Assembly (NCBI GenBank): GCA_016783605.1 | Contig: JADHWG010000010.1 | Span: 1 to 37,805, forward strand | Source: Candidatus Omnitrophota bacterium | Lineage (GTDB): Bacteria; Omnitrophota; Gorgyraeia; Tantalellales; Tantalellaceae | Length of the DNA: 37,805 nt | Reading direction: 5' to 3' | Part shown: positions 7,424 to 15,273 of the stretch, piece after piece | Layout: every line of letters begins with the position of its first letter | Numbering within the stretch: position 1 is the stretch's first letter | Notes under the pieces: generated by a model | What the model was told of the DNA's origin: nothing | Seen by the model: the letters and a program-made list of their open reading frames with translations, nothing else | Databases searched by the model: none | Made by a program: the position numbers and the translations under genes

Positions 7424-8755
7424 TTGAGAAAAACGTTTGTGCTGGATACTAACGTGATATTACATAATCCAAACGCTTTGGTATCATTCGCGGATAATGT
7501 TGTTCTTTTGCCGATTGAAGTTTTGGAAGAGCTGGACAAGTTTAAGCGAAACCATGATGAAAGGGGACGTAACGCGAGAATAGCCATAAGGATGCTCGAC
7601 AGTTTTCGCCAAAAAGGCACGCCAGGTGAAGGATTTCCGCTTGAGAACGGCGGTCGGCTGGAAATTGCTGTTGGCGCGGAGGAAGAGAAAAAAATATCAT
7701 TCGGATTATCAAAAAAAATTGTGGATAACAGAATTCTGCTCGCCGCATACATAAGGAAAAAAAACGGTGAAACTGTTATTTTTGTGTCAAAAGATATAAA
7801 CGCGAGGATCAAAGCGGACGCGCTCGGCATTACGAGCGTGGATTTTGAAAAACAGAAAGTGGATTTCGAACGCCTTTATACGGGATGCCGGCATCTTAAA
7901 GTTTCAAAAAACGAAATCGACACTTTTTATAAAAAGAAAGAATACGATGCTTCCGGGGAAAAGTTTTTTTCAAATGAATTTGCTCTTCTGGTTGACAAAA
8001 ATGACCCGAAACATACGGCGATCGCGCGGTACAAAGAAGATTTCGGTATTTTAATGCCGCTTATTTTCAATAAAATGACGGTCATGTCTCTTAGACCTCG
8101 AAATAAAGAACAGGCGATGGCAATCGAACTTTTGCTGAACAATGATGTGAATTTGGTCACCTTGGTTGGTCCTGCCGGAACCGGGAAAACTCTTTTAGCC
8201 ATCGCCGCCGGACTTCAAAAGGTTGTGAAAGATAAATCATACGCGGGGCTTTTGATCTCACGGCCCGTTATGCCGCTTGGTAAAGATATAGGATATCTTC
8301 CCGGGACAAAGGAAGAGAAATTAGAAAACTGGATGGGGCCTATATTTGACAACTTAGAATATATTTTTCACGCCGAAGGAAAAGAGAAAAAAACAGGCGA
8401 AGGTAAAGGCAAAGGAAAGGCTCGTGTAGAAAAATATATTCAGGAAGAAATCATTGAGCTGGAAGCAATGACCTTCATGCGTGGACGCAGCATTCCGGAT
8501 AGGTTCATCATAATAGACGAAGCGCAGAACTTAACTCCGCATGAAGTAAAAACAGTTATCAGCCGAGCCGGCAATCACACAAAGATGGTTCTGACAGGCG
8601 ATCCATATCAGATCGACAACCCGTATCTCGATTCTTCGAGCAACGGACTTACATATTGTGTTGAAAAGATGAAGGGTCAGAAAATGTTCGGGCATATGAT
8701 CCTGACCAAAAGTGAAAGAAGTTCATTGGCGTCACTGGCCGCGGAACTTCTCTAA
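7424..8755 (+). CDS. PIN-PhoH family protein (PhoH2-type ATPase/ribonuclease)
   Basis: Two-domain RNA enzyme: an N-terminal PIN nuclease domain (FVLDTNVILHNP, first acidic residue Asp8; further acidic residues in KDINARIKADALGI) joined to a C-terminal PhoH ATPase with Walker A GPAGTGKT (residues 249-256) and Walker B FIIIDEAQN (Asp365 region). Relatives (PhoH2) unwind and cleave RNA in an ATP-dependent way. Length 443 aa is normal. The start is TTG 7424, supported by GAGAGGAG 7 bases upstream. The downstream exported protein begins 17 bp after the stop and may be co-transcribed. No toxin-antitoxin partner gene is evident upstream. Confidence 0.93.
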   Translation: MRKTFVLDTNVILHNPNALVSFADNVVLLPIEVLEELDKFKRNHDERGRNARIAIRMLDSFRQKGTPGEGFPLENGGRLEIAVGAEEEKKISFGLSKKIVDNRILLAAYIRKKNGETVIFVSKDINARIKADALGITSVDFEKQKVDFERLYTGCRHLKVSKNEIDTFYKKKEYDASGEKFFSNEFALLVDKNDPKHTAIARYKEDFGILMPLIFNKMTVMSLRPRNKEQAMAIELLLNNDVNLVTLVGPAGTGKTLLAIAAGLQKVVKDKSYAGLLISRPVMPLGKDIGYLPGTKEEKLENWMGPIFDNLEYIFHAEGKEKKTGEGKGKGKARVEKYIQEEIIELEAMTFMRGRSIPDRFIIIDEAQNLTPHEVKTVISRAGNHTKMVLTGDPYQIDNPYLDSSSNGLTYCVEKMKGQKMFGHMILTKSERSSLASLAAELL

Positions 8756-8772
8756 AAATTCCCAAGCGAAAA

Positions 8773-9231
8773 ATGAAGAGTAGAAACGTTATTCATGCGA
8801 TTTTTGTTTTAGTTTTTTTGTGTTTCGCCCCGCGCGCGGTTTTGTGCGAGGAGGTTGCAAATGGCGAAAGAAATGAAACAAAAAAAGTAAAATACACAAA
8901 AATAAAAGGCGGGCTGAAAAATCTCTTAAATTTCGCCCGCAGCCGTAAAGGCATGATTAAGGAACTTAACCAAGAAACAAAAAATTACCAGAAGATAAAA
9001 AAAGCGGTCAAAAAAGGTCAGCTTGAAAAGGGAATGAACGCCTCTCTTGTTAAAAAGCGCTACGGAAAAGGAGTGATCACTCTTTCCTGCGATAAAAACG
9101 CCGAAGAGTGGGTTTATAAAAACGCAGACGAAACATATTTTAATGCCGAGAAAATATACCTGAAGTTTTCTGCCGATGGAAAACTGACAGATTGGAGAGA
9201 AGTTCCGCAGAAGATGCATCCTTCGAAGTAA
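8773..9231 (+). CDS. Exported protein with C-terminal SmpA/OmlA-like (BamE fold) region
   Basis: The 152-residue product starts with a clear signal peptide (NVIHAIFVLVFLCFAP, then ARAVLC). A basic, helical segment follows. The C-terminal half has the pattern of SmpA/OmlA domains: LEKGMNASLVKKRYGKG, EEWVYK, then IYLKFSADGKLTDWRE. In BamE this fold supports outer-membrane protein assembly; here the similarity is motif-level only. The Cys near the cleavage site (VLCEE) is preceded by residues that make a poor lipobox, so it is more likely periplasmic than a lipoprotein. No strong RBS; probably coupled to phoH. Confidence 0.6.
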   Translation: MKSRNVIHAIFVLVFLCFAPRAVLCEEVANGERNETKKVKYTKIKGGLKNLLNFARSRKGMIKELNQETKNYQKIKKAVKKGQLEKGMNASLVKKRYGKGVITLSCDKNAEEWVYKNADETYFNAEKIYLKFSADGKLTDWREVPQKMHPSK

Positions 9232-9238
9232 ACATAAT

Positions 9239-9685
9239 TATCATCCCCGCCACACTATTGTCATCCCCGTCACTATTGTCATCCCCGCTACTATATTGTC
9301 ATCCCCGCGGAAGCGGGGATCCATAATATGAAGTAACAAAAATGTGTCGAAAGAGATTCCCGCGGAGGCGGGGATCCATAATATGAAGTAACGAAAATGT
9401 GTCGAAAGAGATTCCCGCTTCCGCGGGAATGACAAAGGGGTTGTCATCCCCGCGGAGGCGGGGATCCATAATATGAAGTAACGAAAATGTGTCGAAAGAG
9501 ATTCCCGCTTCCGCGGGAATGACAAAGGGGTTGTCATCCCCGCGGAGGCGGGGATCTATAATATGAAAGTAACGAAAATGTGTCGAAAGAGATTCCCGCT
9601 TCCGCGGGAATGACAATATGGGGTAGGGAATGACAATATGGGGTAGGGAATGACAATATGGGGTAGGGAATGACAATGTGGTGGC
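9239..9685. repeat. Composite tandem repeat array (family A units, about 17-20 bp, 90 bp and 20 bp periods)
   Basis: This 450-bp gene-free stretch is one array. It opens with three or four short units of ATTGTCATCCCCGYCACT type. Then come units of a 90-bp repeat (flank CCATAATATG at 9321, 9376, 9466 and a variant at 9556: spacings 55, 90, 90), each carrying a CCCCGCGGAGGCGGGG palindrome, a GAAGTAACGAAAATGTGTCG segment and an inverted ATTCCCGCTTCCGCGGGAAT palindrome. It closes with nearly four 20-bp units GGGAATGACAATATGGGGTA starting at 9606. ORFs called across it merely translate the repeat. Copy number is likely unstable, and misassembly is possible. Confidence 0.93.
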
Positions 9686-9697
9686 GGGCGTACGATA

Positions 9698-10768
9698 TTA
9701 CCGCTCTGATGTTTTGTAATGTTCTTCAATGACATTTTGCGCGGATTTGTTCTGTGGTGTAAAATGCCTGTTATTTTCTCCTCCGGCACGTGTGTTTGTG
9801 TCCCATTTCCACCAGTATACACCTGCCAGCCATTTTTCATTCCAAACGGTTTCAAAAAACGCTTTATAACAGTTTGCCTGGATCTTGGGGTCGGCGTTTC
9901 CGCCGGTCGGGTTTTGCCATGGGGCGGAAGCGGCGTGAGAAGTCGAGGGGTAGCCGATTTCGGTAAAAAGGATGGGTTTATTGGTTTTTGCGTGCCATGT
10001 TTTGATCTCTTGCTTCCACCCTCGCCAGCCGTTCTTTAGATCTTCAAGCGAAGGGTTTGTTTTATGCGTAAGCGGGAAATAGGCGTCTATCCCGGCATAA
10101 TCGAGTTTGTCCCAGAAAGTTATATTTTTGTAATTGTCCCAGTTGGAAGCATAGACCAATTTCCCTCCATAAATATTTCGGATTTCATCAATAAGTTCTT
10201 CCCAATAAGAACTTTTTGTCGAAGCAAAAGAAAGTTCTGTTCCTATACAAAAAATTTCGACATTCATCCGTTCCGATAAGGCGGCATAATCGAGTATCAT
10301 TTTTTTGTAGCTCCGGAACCACTCTTTCCAGTCTTCTTCACAGCGGAATCCGATATCAGCTCTCCAATAAGTTCCGTCGAATTTATCTATCAAATCGAGA
10401 TGCGGTTTAAGCATTATTTTTAAATCGAGAGCTCGTGCCGTTGTGATCACATGAATCAGACTTTTTTTTGAGGAAGTTCTCTCAGTTTTATATATTTTTT
10501 TCGAATTATGTTTTTCCTGATAGTGAGTGGGACAAATGGAAACGTATTCTACGCCGAGAGACGTCAATTTTTTTAATGATTCGTCGGAATAATGGGACGC
10601 AAATTGGTTCTTTTCCCATACTGCGTAACACATTCCTTTCTGCATAGGCAGAAAATTTATTGCGGGATAAAATGAATAAGCTGGATTAGTGATAGAGGAT
10701 AGAATTAAAAATAGTGTCGAACAAAAAGCGATGATCTTTCTTCCGGTCAGTTTGTTATGGATATCCAC
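9698..10768 (-). CDS. Secreted glycoside hydrolase, GH113-like TIM barrel
   Basis: Predicted extracytoplasmic glycosidase (GH113 members are mostly beta-mannanases). The 356-residue product starts with a signal peptide (KIIAFCSTLFLILSSITNPAYS), then a TIM barrel: GVEYVSICPTHYQ, LKIMLKPHLDL, the acid/base Glu in EIFCIGTELSF (about Glu178), YAGIDAYFPL and the nucleophile Glu in ILFTEIGYPS (about Glu270). The ORF track begins at 10834, but GTG 10768 has AAGGAG 6 bases upstream and places the signal peptide at the N-terminus. A cyclic-di-GMP riboswitch lies directly upstream, so expression should follow c-di-GMP. The substrate is inferred from family only; clan GH-A alternatives cannot be excluded. 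Confidence 0.85.
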   Translation of the reverse strand: MDIHNKLTGRKIIAFCSTLFLILSSITNPAYSFYPAINFLPMQKGMCYAVWEKNQFASHYSDESLKKLTSLGVEYVSICPTHYQEKHNSKKIYKTERTSSKKSLIHVITTARALDLKIMLKPHLDLIDKFDGTYWRADIGFRCEEDWKEWFRSYKKMILDYAALSERMNVEIFCIGTELSFASTKSSYWEELIDEIRNIYGGKLVYASNWDNYKNITFWDKLDYAGIDAYFPLTHKTNPSLEDLKNGWRGWKQEIKTWHAKTNKPILFTEIGYPSTSHAASAPWQNPTGGNADPKIQANCYKAFFETVWNEKWLAGVYWWKWDTNTRAGGENNRHFTPQNKSAQNVIEEHYKTSER

Positions 10769-10845
10769 TTCGCGCTCCTTTTTTTTACCCGACAAGGATA
10801 AGTCTTGCAAAAAGTCAGCCACAGCGAAGCCCATAACGTAACCAA

Positions 10846-10946
10846 GTTCGGCAGTCTGACGACCATATTCTCCGAATTACGAAATAGAGAAGTTAGGTTC
10901 AAAACTTTGCAGTCCTAATCTTTCGATTAGTTTGCCCTTATCGTTC
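10846..10946 (-). ncRNA. Class I cyclic-di-GMP riboswitch (GEMM-I) aptamer
   Basis: On the minus strand, in order: AAGGGCAAAC; a perfect hairpin CTAAT-CGAAA-GATTAG with the conserved GAAA tetraloop; GGACTGCAAAG; CCTAA (tetraloop-receptor strand); a variable hairpin (TTCTC...GAGAA); then GGTCGTCAGACTGCCGAA. This is the GEMM-I order (GGGCAAACC / GAAA / GGACGCAAAGCC / CCUAA / ...GCCG), with one extra base in the GCAAAG segment. The expression platform (10766-10845) holds CTTCGC (10829-10824), which can pair with GCGAAG (10773-10768) between the RBS and the GTG start, suggesting translational control. Confidence 0.85.
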
Positions 10947-11275
10947 GATTAAACACCTGATTCTTTTTAAAGAACAAAGCCCGTATAATTAAATTTTACT
11001 GTAAATACACAACAAAGCAAGCCTCCCAAGCCAAGTGTTTAATCTTTAACCAAATTCCAGACCGTAACCCACCAACAACCTCGTAGGTTACTACCTGTCA
11101 AGTTTTATGAGGTTGTTGGTGGGGTGAGAGTGGTGGAGGTGGTAATTTTACGGGTGTTGGCGAAAAAAAGTTATTTATGGAGGCTTTTCTTTTTGCGGGA
11201 AAAGTTGTACAATGTGTCTTAAGCTATTTAAGGTGAGGAAAAGTCAAAACTTGTGTGTGCAATGGAGGTGTCGGA
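10947..11275. other. Intergenic region between the riboswitch and the giant repeat protein
   Basis: It holds the divergent transcription starts for both flanking genes, but no promoter with a good -35. TACAAT at 11208-11213 is a candidate -10 for the plus-strand gene. A family C inverted repeat occupies 11068-11123. I see no gene or tRNA here. Confidence 0.5.
11068..11123. repeat. Family C inverted repeat, long-loop copy
   Basis: Perfect 14-bp arms CCCACCAACAACCT (11068-11081) and AGGTTGTTGGTGGG (11110-11123). The left arm runs into the CCTCGTAGG centre, but the loop is extended by 20 or so bases, as if a simple hairpin had been interrupted by a short insertion. Confidence 0.75.
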
Positions 11276-14200
11276 ATGAGAAGTAATTTGAAGGGAATGT
11301 CTTTGGGGGTTTTGTTTTGTTTTCTTGTCAATACTGTCGCGGGCGACGCGGCGTTTAGTCAAAACGTATTGGCGGAGGCGGAATATAAACTTGCGACACA
11401 GTCGATTTTTAGCGGATTGGCTGATATGGAATTTAGGGAAAGTGAAAATCTTAAACTTGTGGTTAAGGCGCATTTACTCGAAATTGCCCGTGGCAGTGAA
11501 AAAATAAAAATTAAAGACTTAATCAATTATGCGAAAGATCATTATAAAAACAGTATTTTTGACAAAACCCATGTGTATTTTTCCGAAGAACCCAAACTGC
11601 CCAAAGGTTTTAATTTGCTCGGAGGATATCACGCTCTTAAATGCCGTATTAAGGATGAGAATGACGAGACAAGAACGTATTACGCGGTTTTTTCACTAAA
11701 CAAGGACAGCGACAAAGGGTTCGATATAGAGGTTGTTGCAAGCCGGGAATGGGATAATCTTAAAAAACTATCGAATCCCCTTACAACTCTGCCGCAAAGA
11801 GCTTCTGAAAAACCAAAAGACGCTGAAACGCAAAGAAGGTATTCCGAACTAAATGAAGGCGTGATCGATAAATTTATAAGAGAACATATCGGTACAAAAG
11901 AGAATCCCGGAAGATTTACAGAATTTACGGGAAGAGCAAAAAAACTTGGTTGGAATACAAAATATCCAAATAGAGCAAGACCGGGACGATATTATGAGCC
12001 CATAAGCGGACAGTTCGATAATTTTCTATGGGCGAAAATCGAACAACAGTTAAGAAGGATTAACACTGTTTTTCAATTCGAAATTGCGTTTAAAAATAAA
12101 AATATCGTTTTAATTCCTTTAGAAAAAAATGAAAACCTTCCTGTTATTGAGGAAAGAGACCCGATAACCGGCAAGATCAGAAAGGTTTCGGTATCAAGCC
12201 ATACAAGCAAGAATGCCGTTTATTTTTTTATTAAGCAGGAGTTTTTGAATAAAATTATGACGGATAATAATCCATGGAATGACAATGAAATAATCTCGTT
12301 TTTCAGAAAACGAATAGTCCATGAAATAGGCGAAAGTTTCGGGTTGCCTATTGTTCAAATAACTGAAAATGGTCGCGTTTTAAACGATCTCGATATAATT
12401 TATGAAGCCTTAATTGACGGTTCGTATTATACAAATGCTGATGGGGAATTTGATACAAAAGTGCAAAACCTGAAAAAACTTACCCAAAACGATATTGTAA
12501 ATCTCGATCATCTCAGATGGAAATCTCCGATAACGGGGGAAGATGTGGAACGTGATTACGCGGCAGAGAAATTCGAAGAAATTGACGAAAAGGCAGGTCA
12601 AATACTTCAAAATTTTAAAAACATATCCGATCTTAAAACGCTTGAAATTGTATTTGGTTATGTGATCGGCATGGAAGACTTTTACGAATTTACAAGAGAT
12701 TATCCTGATCAGAATAGATTATTTTGCAGGGCTTTTGGAAATAAAACAGCAATAAATTCAGTCAGAAAAGCGCTTAAAACGGAGCATGGTAAACGTCTCG
12801 TGGCATTCAAGAAGGCTGAACTTGACGCTTGGAAAAAGGAAGTGCAGGATGAGAAAGACAGTCGAATACTTCAAAATTTTAAAAACATATCCGACCTTAA
12901 AACGCTTGACATTGTATTTGGTTATGTAATCCGCATGGAAAACTTTTACGAATTTACGCGAAACTATCCTGAGGAGGATAGATTATTCAGCGGGGCTTTT
13001 GGAAATGAAACAGCAATAGATTCAGTCAGAGACGCGCTTAAGACAGAGTATGGTAAGCGTCTTGTAGCGTTCAAGAAGGCTGAACTTGACGCGTGGGAAA
13101 AAGAAGTTCAGGACGAGAAAGAAAGTCGAATACTTCAAAATTTTAAAAACATATCCGATCTTAAAACGCTTGACATTGTATTTGGTTATGTGATCCGCAT
13201 GGAAGACTTTTACGAATTTACAAGAGATTATCCTGAGCAGAATAGATTATTTTGCAGGGCTTTTGGAGATAAAACAGCAATAAATCCTGTCAGAAAAGCG
13301 CTTAAGACGGAGTATGGTAAACGTCTTGTGGCGTTCAAGGAGGCTGAACTTGACGCTATGAATAAAGATGACGGAAAGGAAAAAGTTTTTAGTGAAGCGT
13401 ATCTGAATTTCCGGAAAGTAGAATTCATAGAGTCGGTTGAAAACGTGTTGAGTATTATGGATTCAAAAGAAGAGGACAATATTTCAGCTAACGAAGATGT
13501 GTTTGAGAATGTTTTCGGTACTACGAACTTGTCTGATATCAGTAATGCTTTAGAAACAAAAGAAGGGAAATTGTTAGTGGAAGCGTATCGTTTTGAAATT
13601 GAACAACACAACGCGCTTTTATCTGAACTCAAACTTAGGGAAATATGTGAGAATTTTAGAAAGGCACAATTCATAGAGTCAGTTGAAAACGTGTTGAGTA
13701 TTATGGATTCAAAAGAAGATGGCAATATTTCAGCTAACAAAGATGTGTTTAAGAACGTTTTCGACACTACGAGCTTGCCTGATATACGCATTGCCTTAGA
13801 AACAAAAGAAGGGAAATTGTTAACGGAAGCGTATCGTTTTGAAATTGCGCAGAATAACGTGGGTAAAGCTGAGAATGCACAGCGGGAAATATGCGAAAAT
13901 TTCAGAAGTGTGGATGACGTAGAGCTACTGGAAGACGCGATAAACGCAATAGATTCGCCGTTGGAAGAAGTTAACTCTACGGAAAACAAAAATATACTAA
14001 AAAGCGCGTTTGGGACGGATGTGCTTGCGACAGCACGTATTGCCTTGGGTTCTTCCATAGGAAAGAACCTCTTAGACGCGAGGCGTACGGAAATTATGGT
14101 TCACAAAGAAAAGAAAAAGGAAGAAAAAAGACAGCTTGTATTCAAAAATTTCAAGAATATTACAAACATGTCGGCGTTGTCTAAGATAATGGAAATAATT

Positions 14201-15064
14201 GACTCCGATCAAGCGACGATTACGGATCCATTTTTGATCAGTTTGTTTTTACGGGAGTTTCCCGGACTTACGGCTGAACTTGAATTTATGCGAAAAGCAT
14301 TAGAAACCAAACAGGGCAGGCTTCTTAAAAAAGTGAAACAAATGGAAATTGAGCGATGGATGGAATGGCTGAATAAGGAGCATGAAAAGAATTTAAAAAG
14401 TGTGGAGGAGAATATAACTCACCAAAACAACATTATCAAAATGGCCAAAAAGGTAGGCACAAAAATCACGCCGCCGAGTTGCCGGTATACGCTATTTACG
14501 TTTAACGACATGTATGTGGGAGATGAGTTTAAAGAAGATAAAAGTGCGTTCGCGAGCCGGTTCAGGCTATTACGAATAGGGACGGGTAAAACAAAAGGGC
14601 TCTCGAGAAGTATTTTGAGCAGGATGACGAAATTGGGGCTTGAGCCGAAAAATGTGATAGTACAGCTTCCATCAAGCATGGCAGATTCGGATGTTTTGAC
14701 CAAAATTAAAGAAAAAGCGCAGGGTATAAAGTTTATAGTTGTTGATACACAAGAATTGAAAGGGATAACGGATGAGTGTTCGCGAGAGCAATACCGCAGA
14801 AATATATATTCCATGATGTATCTTGCGAGGAATATTAATGGCGAAACACGGAAAGATTCAGAATTATACCTTTTTTTACGCCGTTTTGTAAAATGGCATT
14901 TTCCGGTTATGGAAGAGAGAGACGCCGAAATTGGCAAGTATATGCAGGCGTTGATGGAGAATGACCTATTAACCATAATCGGTTTTGCACTTTCATGTAT
15001 GCCCATACAAAAAGTGGCAGAACCGAACGCCGCTTTAACTTCTGCTACGTTTATTTATGCGTAG
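11276..15064 (+). CDS. Large secreted repeat protein (1262 aa), function unknown
   Basis: I do not recognise a characterised family. A signal peptide opens the protein (KGMSLGVLFCFLVNTVAG). An N-terminal globular region of about 430 residues follows; it includes VHEIGESFGLP (His349), which looks like a zinc-protease site missing its second His. Seven tandem helical repeats follow, with the N-F motif at residues about 446, 534, 622, 711, 793, 875 and 958: three near-identical 88-aa copies (KNISDLKTLxIVFGYVI), then diverged 82-89-aa copies ending in LETKEGKLL-type motifs. A conserved-looking C-terminal domain (from about 1040) begins PPSCRYTLFTFNDMYVGDEF. ATG 11276 is chosen over 11255 because GGAGG lies 7 bases upstream. 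It is A-rich compared with its neighbours. An extracytoplasmic binding or scaffold role is a guess from the layout. Confidence 0.85.
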   Translation: MRSNLKGMSLGVLFCFLVNTVAGDAAFSQNVLAEAEYKLATQSIFSGLADMEFRESENLKLVVKAHLLEIARGSEKIKIKDLINYAKDHYKNSIFDKTHVYFSEEPKLPKGFNLLGGYHALKCRIKDENDETRTYYAVFSLNKDSDKGFDIEVVASREWDNLKKLSNPLTTLPQRASEKPKDAETQRRYSELNEGVIDKFIREHIGTKENPGRFTEFTGRAKKLGWNTKYPNRARPGRYYEPISGQFDNFLWAKIEQQLRRINTVFQFEIAFKNKNIVLIPLEKNENLPVIEERDPITGKIRKVSVSSHTSKNAVYFFIKQEFLNKIMTDNNPWNDNEIISFFRKRIVHEIGESFGLPIVQITENGRVLNDLDIIYEALIDGSYYTNADGEFDTKVQNLKKLTQNDIVNLDHLRWKSPITGEDVERDYAAEKFEEIDEKAGQILQNFKNISDLKTLEIVFGYVIGMEDFYEFTRDYPDQNRLFCRAFGNKTAINSVRKALKTEHGKRLVAFKKAELDAWKKEVQDEKDSRILQNFKNISDLKTLDIVFGYVIRMENFYEFTRNYPEEDRLFSGAFGNETAIDSVRDALKTEYGKRLVAFKKAELDAWEKEVQDEKESRILQNFKNISDLKTLDIVFGYVIRMEDFYEFTRDYPEQNRLFCRAFGDKTAINPVRKALKTEYGKRLVAFKEAELDAMNKDDGKEKVFSEAYLNFRKVEFIESVENVLSIMDSKEEDNISANEDVFENVFGTTNLSDISNALETKEGKLLVEAYRFEIEQHNALLSELKLREICENFRKAQFIESVENVLSIMDSKEDGNISANKDVFKNVFDTTSLPDIRIALETKEGKLLTEAYRFEIAQNNVGKAENAQREICENFRSVDDVELLEDAINAIDSPLEEVNSTENKNILKSAFGTDVLATARIALGSSIGKNLLDARRTEIMVHKEKKKEEKRQLVFKNFKNITNMSALSKIMEIIDSDQATITDPFLISLFLREFPGLTAELEFMRKALETKQGRLLKKVKQMEIERWMEWLNKEHEKNLKSVEENITHQNNIIKMAKKVGTKITPPSCRYTLFTFNDMYVGDEFKEDKSAFASRFRLLRIGTGKTKGLSRSILSRMTKLGLEPKNVIVQLPSSMADSDVLTKIKEKAQGIKFIVVDTQELKGITDECSREQYRRNIYSMMYLARNINGETRKDSELYLFLRRFVKWHFPVMEERDAEIGKYMQALMENDLLTIIGFALSCMPIQKVAEPNAALTSATFIYA
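12602..13393 (+). repeat. Intragenic 264-bp tandem triplication
   Basis: Three copies of an exactly 264-bp (88-codon) unit inside the large secreted protein, with the segment CTTCAAAATTTTAAAAACAT recurring at a strict 264-bp step (12605, 12869, 13133). The copies are nearly identical at the DNA level, including synonymous positions, so the duplication is recent or kept uniform by recombination. Later repeats of the same protein are diverged. Confidence 0.92.
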
Positions 15065-15080
15065 AAATAGACATTTTTAT

Positions 15081-15110
15081 GAGATCCCGGCTCAAGGCCG
15101 GGATGACAAT
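15081..15110. repeat. Family A palindrome variant
   Basis: GAGATCCCGGCTCAAGGCCGGGATGACAAT: a GATCCCGGC / GCCGGGATGAC palindrome 16 bp after the large gene's stop. It may end that transcript as a hairpin, but no T-run follows. A truncated TTTGTCATTCC remnant at about 15167 overlaps the greA promoter. Confidence 0.75.
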
Positions 15111-15166
15111 GTGGTGGATTCCGGGCTCCCTTCGATTGAACTGACCAACCGGTACAAAGTTTTTGT

Positions 15167-15195
15167 TTGTCATTCCTTTATTGTTACTATATAAT
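15167..15195 (+). promoter_or_regulatory. Probable sigma70-type promoter of greA
   Basis: TTGTCA (15167-15172), 17-bp spacer, TATAAT (15190-15195): five of six at -35 and a perfect -10 at ideal spacing. The -35 hexamer coincides with the TTGTCATTCC end of a truncated family A repeat. The leader to the greA ATG would be about 70 nt. Confidence 0.7.
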
Positions 15196-15273
15196 CTAAC
15201 TTAGTTGGCATACGGTCATATCGCATAATATTGATGACTTTGGACTTGGTTTTGTTTGTTTTGAGGAGGAGAG

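Noticed and set aside
9239-9685. CRISPR array
   Set aside because: Repeats are palindromic and periods vary (18, 55, 90, 20 bp), the inter-palindrome segments are themselves repeated rather than unique, and no cas gene is present.
9241-9855. Minus-strand ORFs of 98-125 aa rich in SFPRKRESL and RLRGDD-type peptides
   Set aside because: They translate the family A tandem repeats; similar peptides appear wherever this palindrome is read in frame. No RBS or protein-like composition.
13228-14058. 276-aa ORF on the minus strand inside the repeat protein
   Set aside because: Shadow of the plus-strand repeats; serine-rich antisense composition and no RBS. The same applies to 14419-15006 minus.
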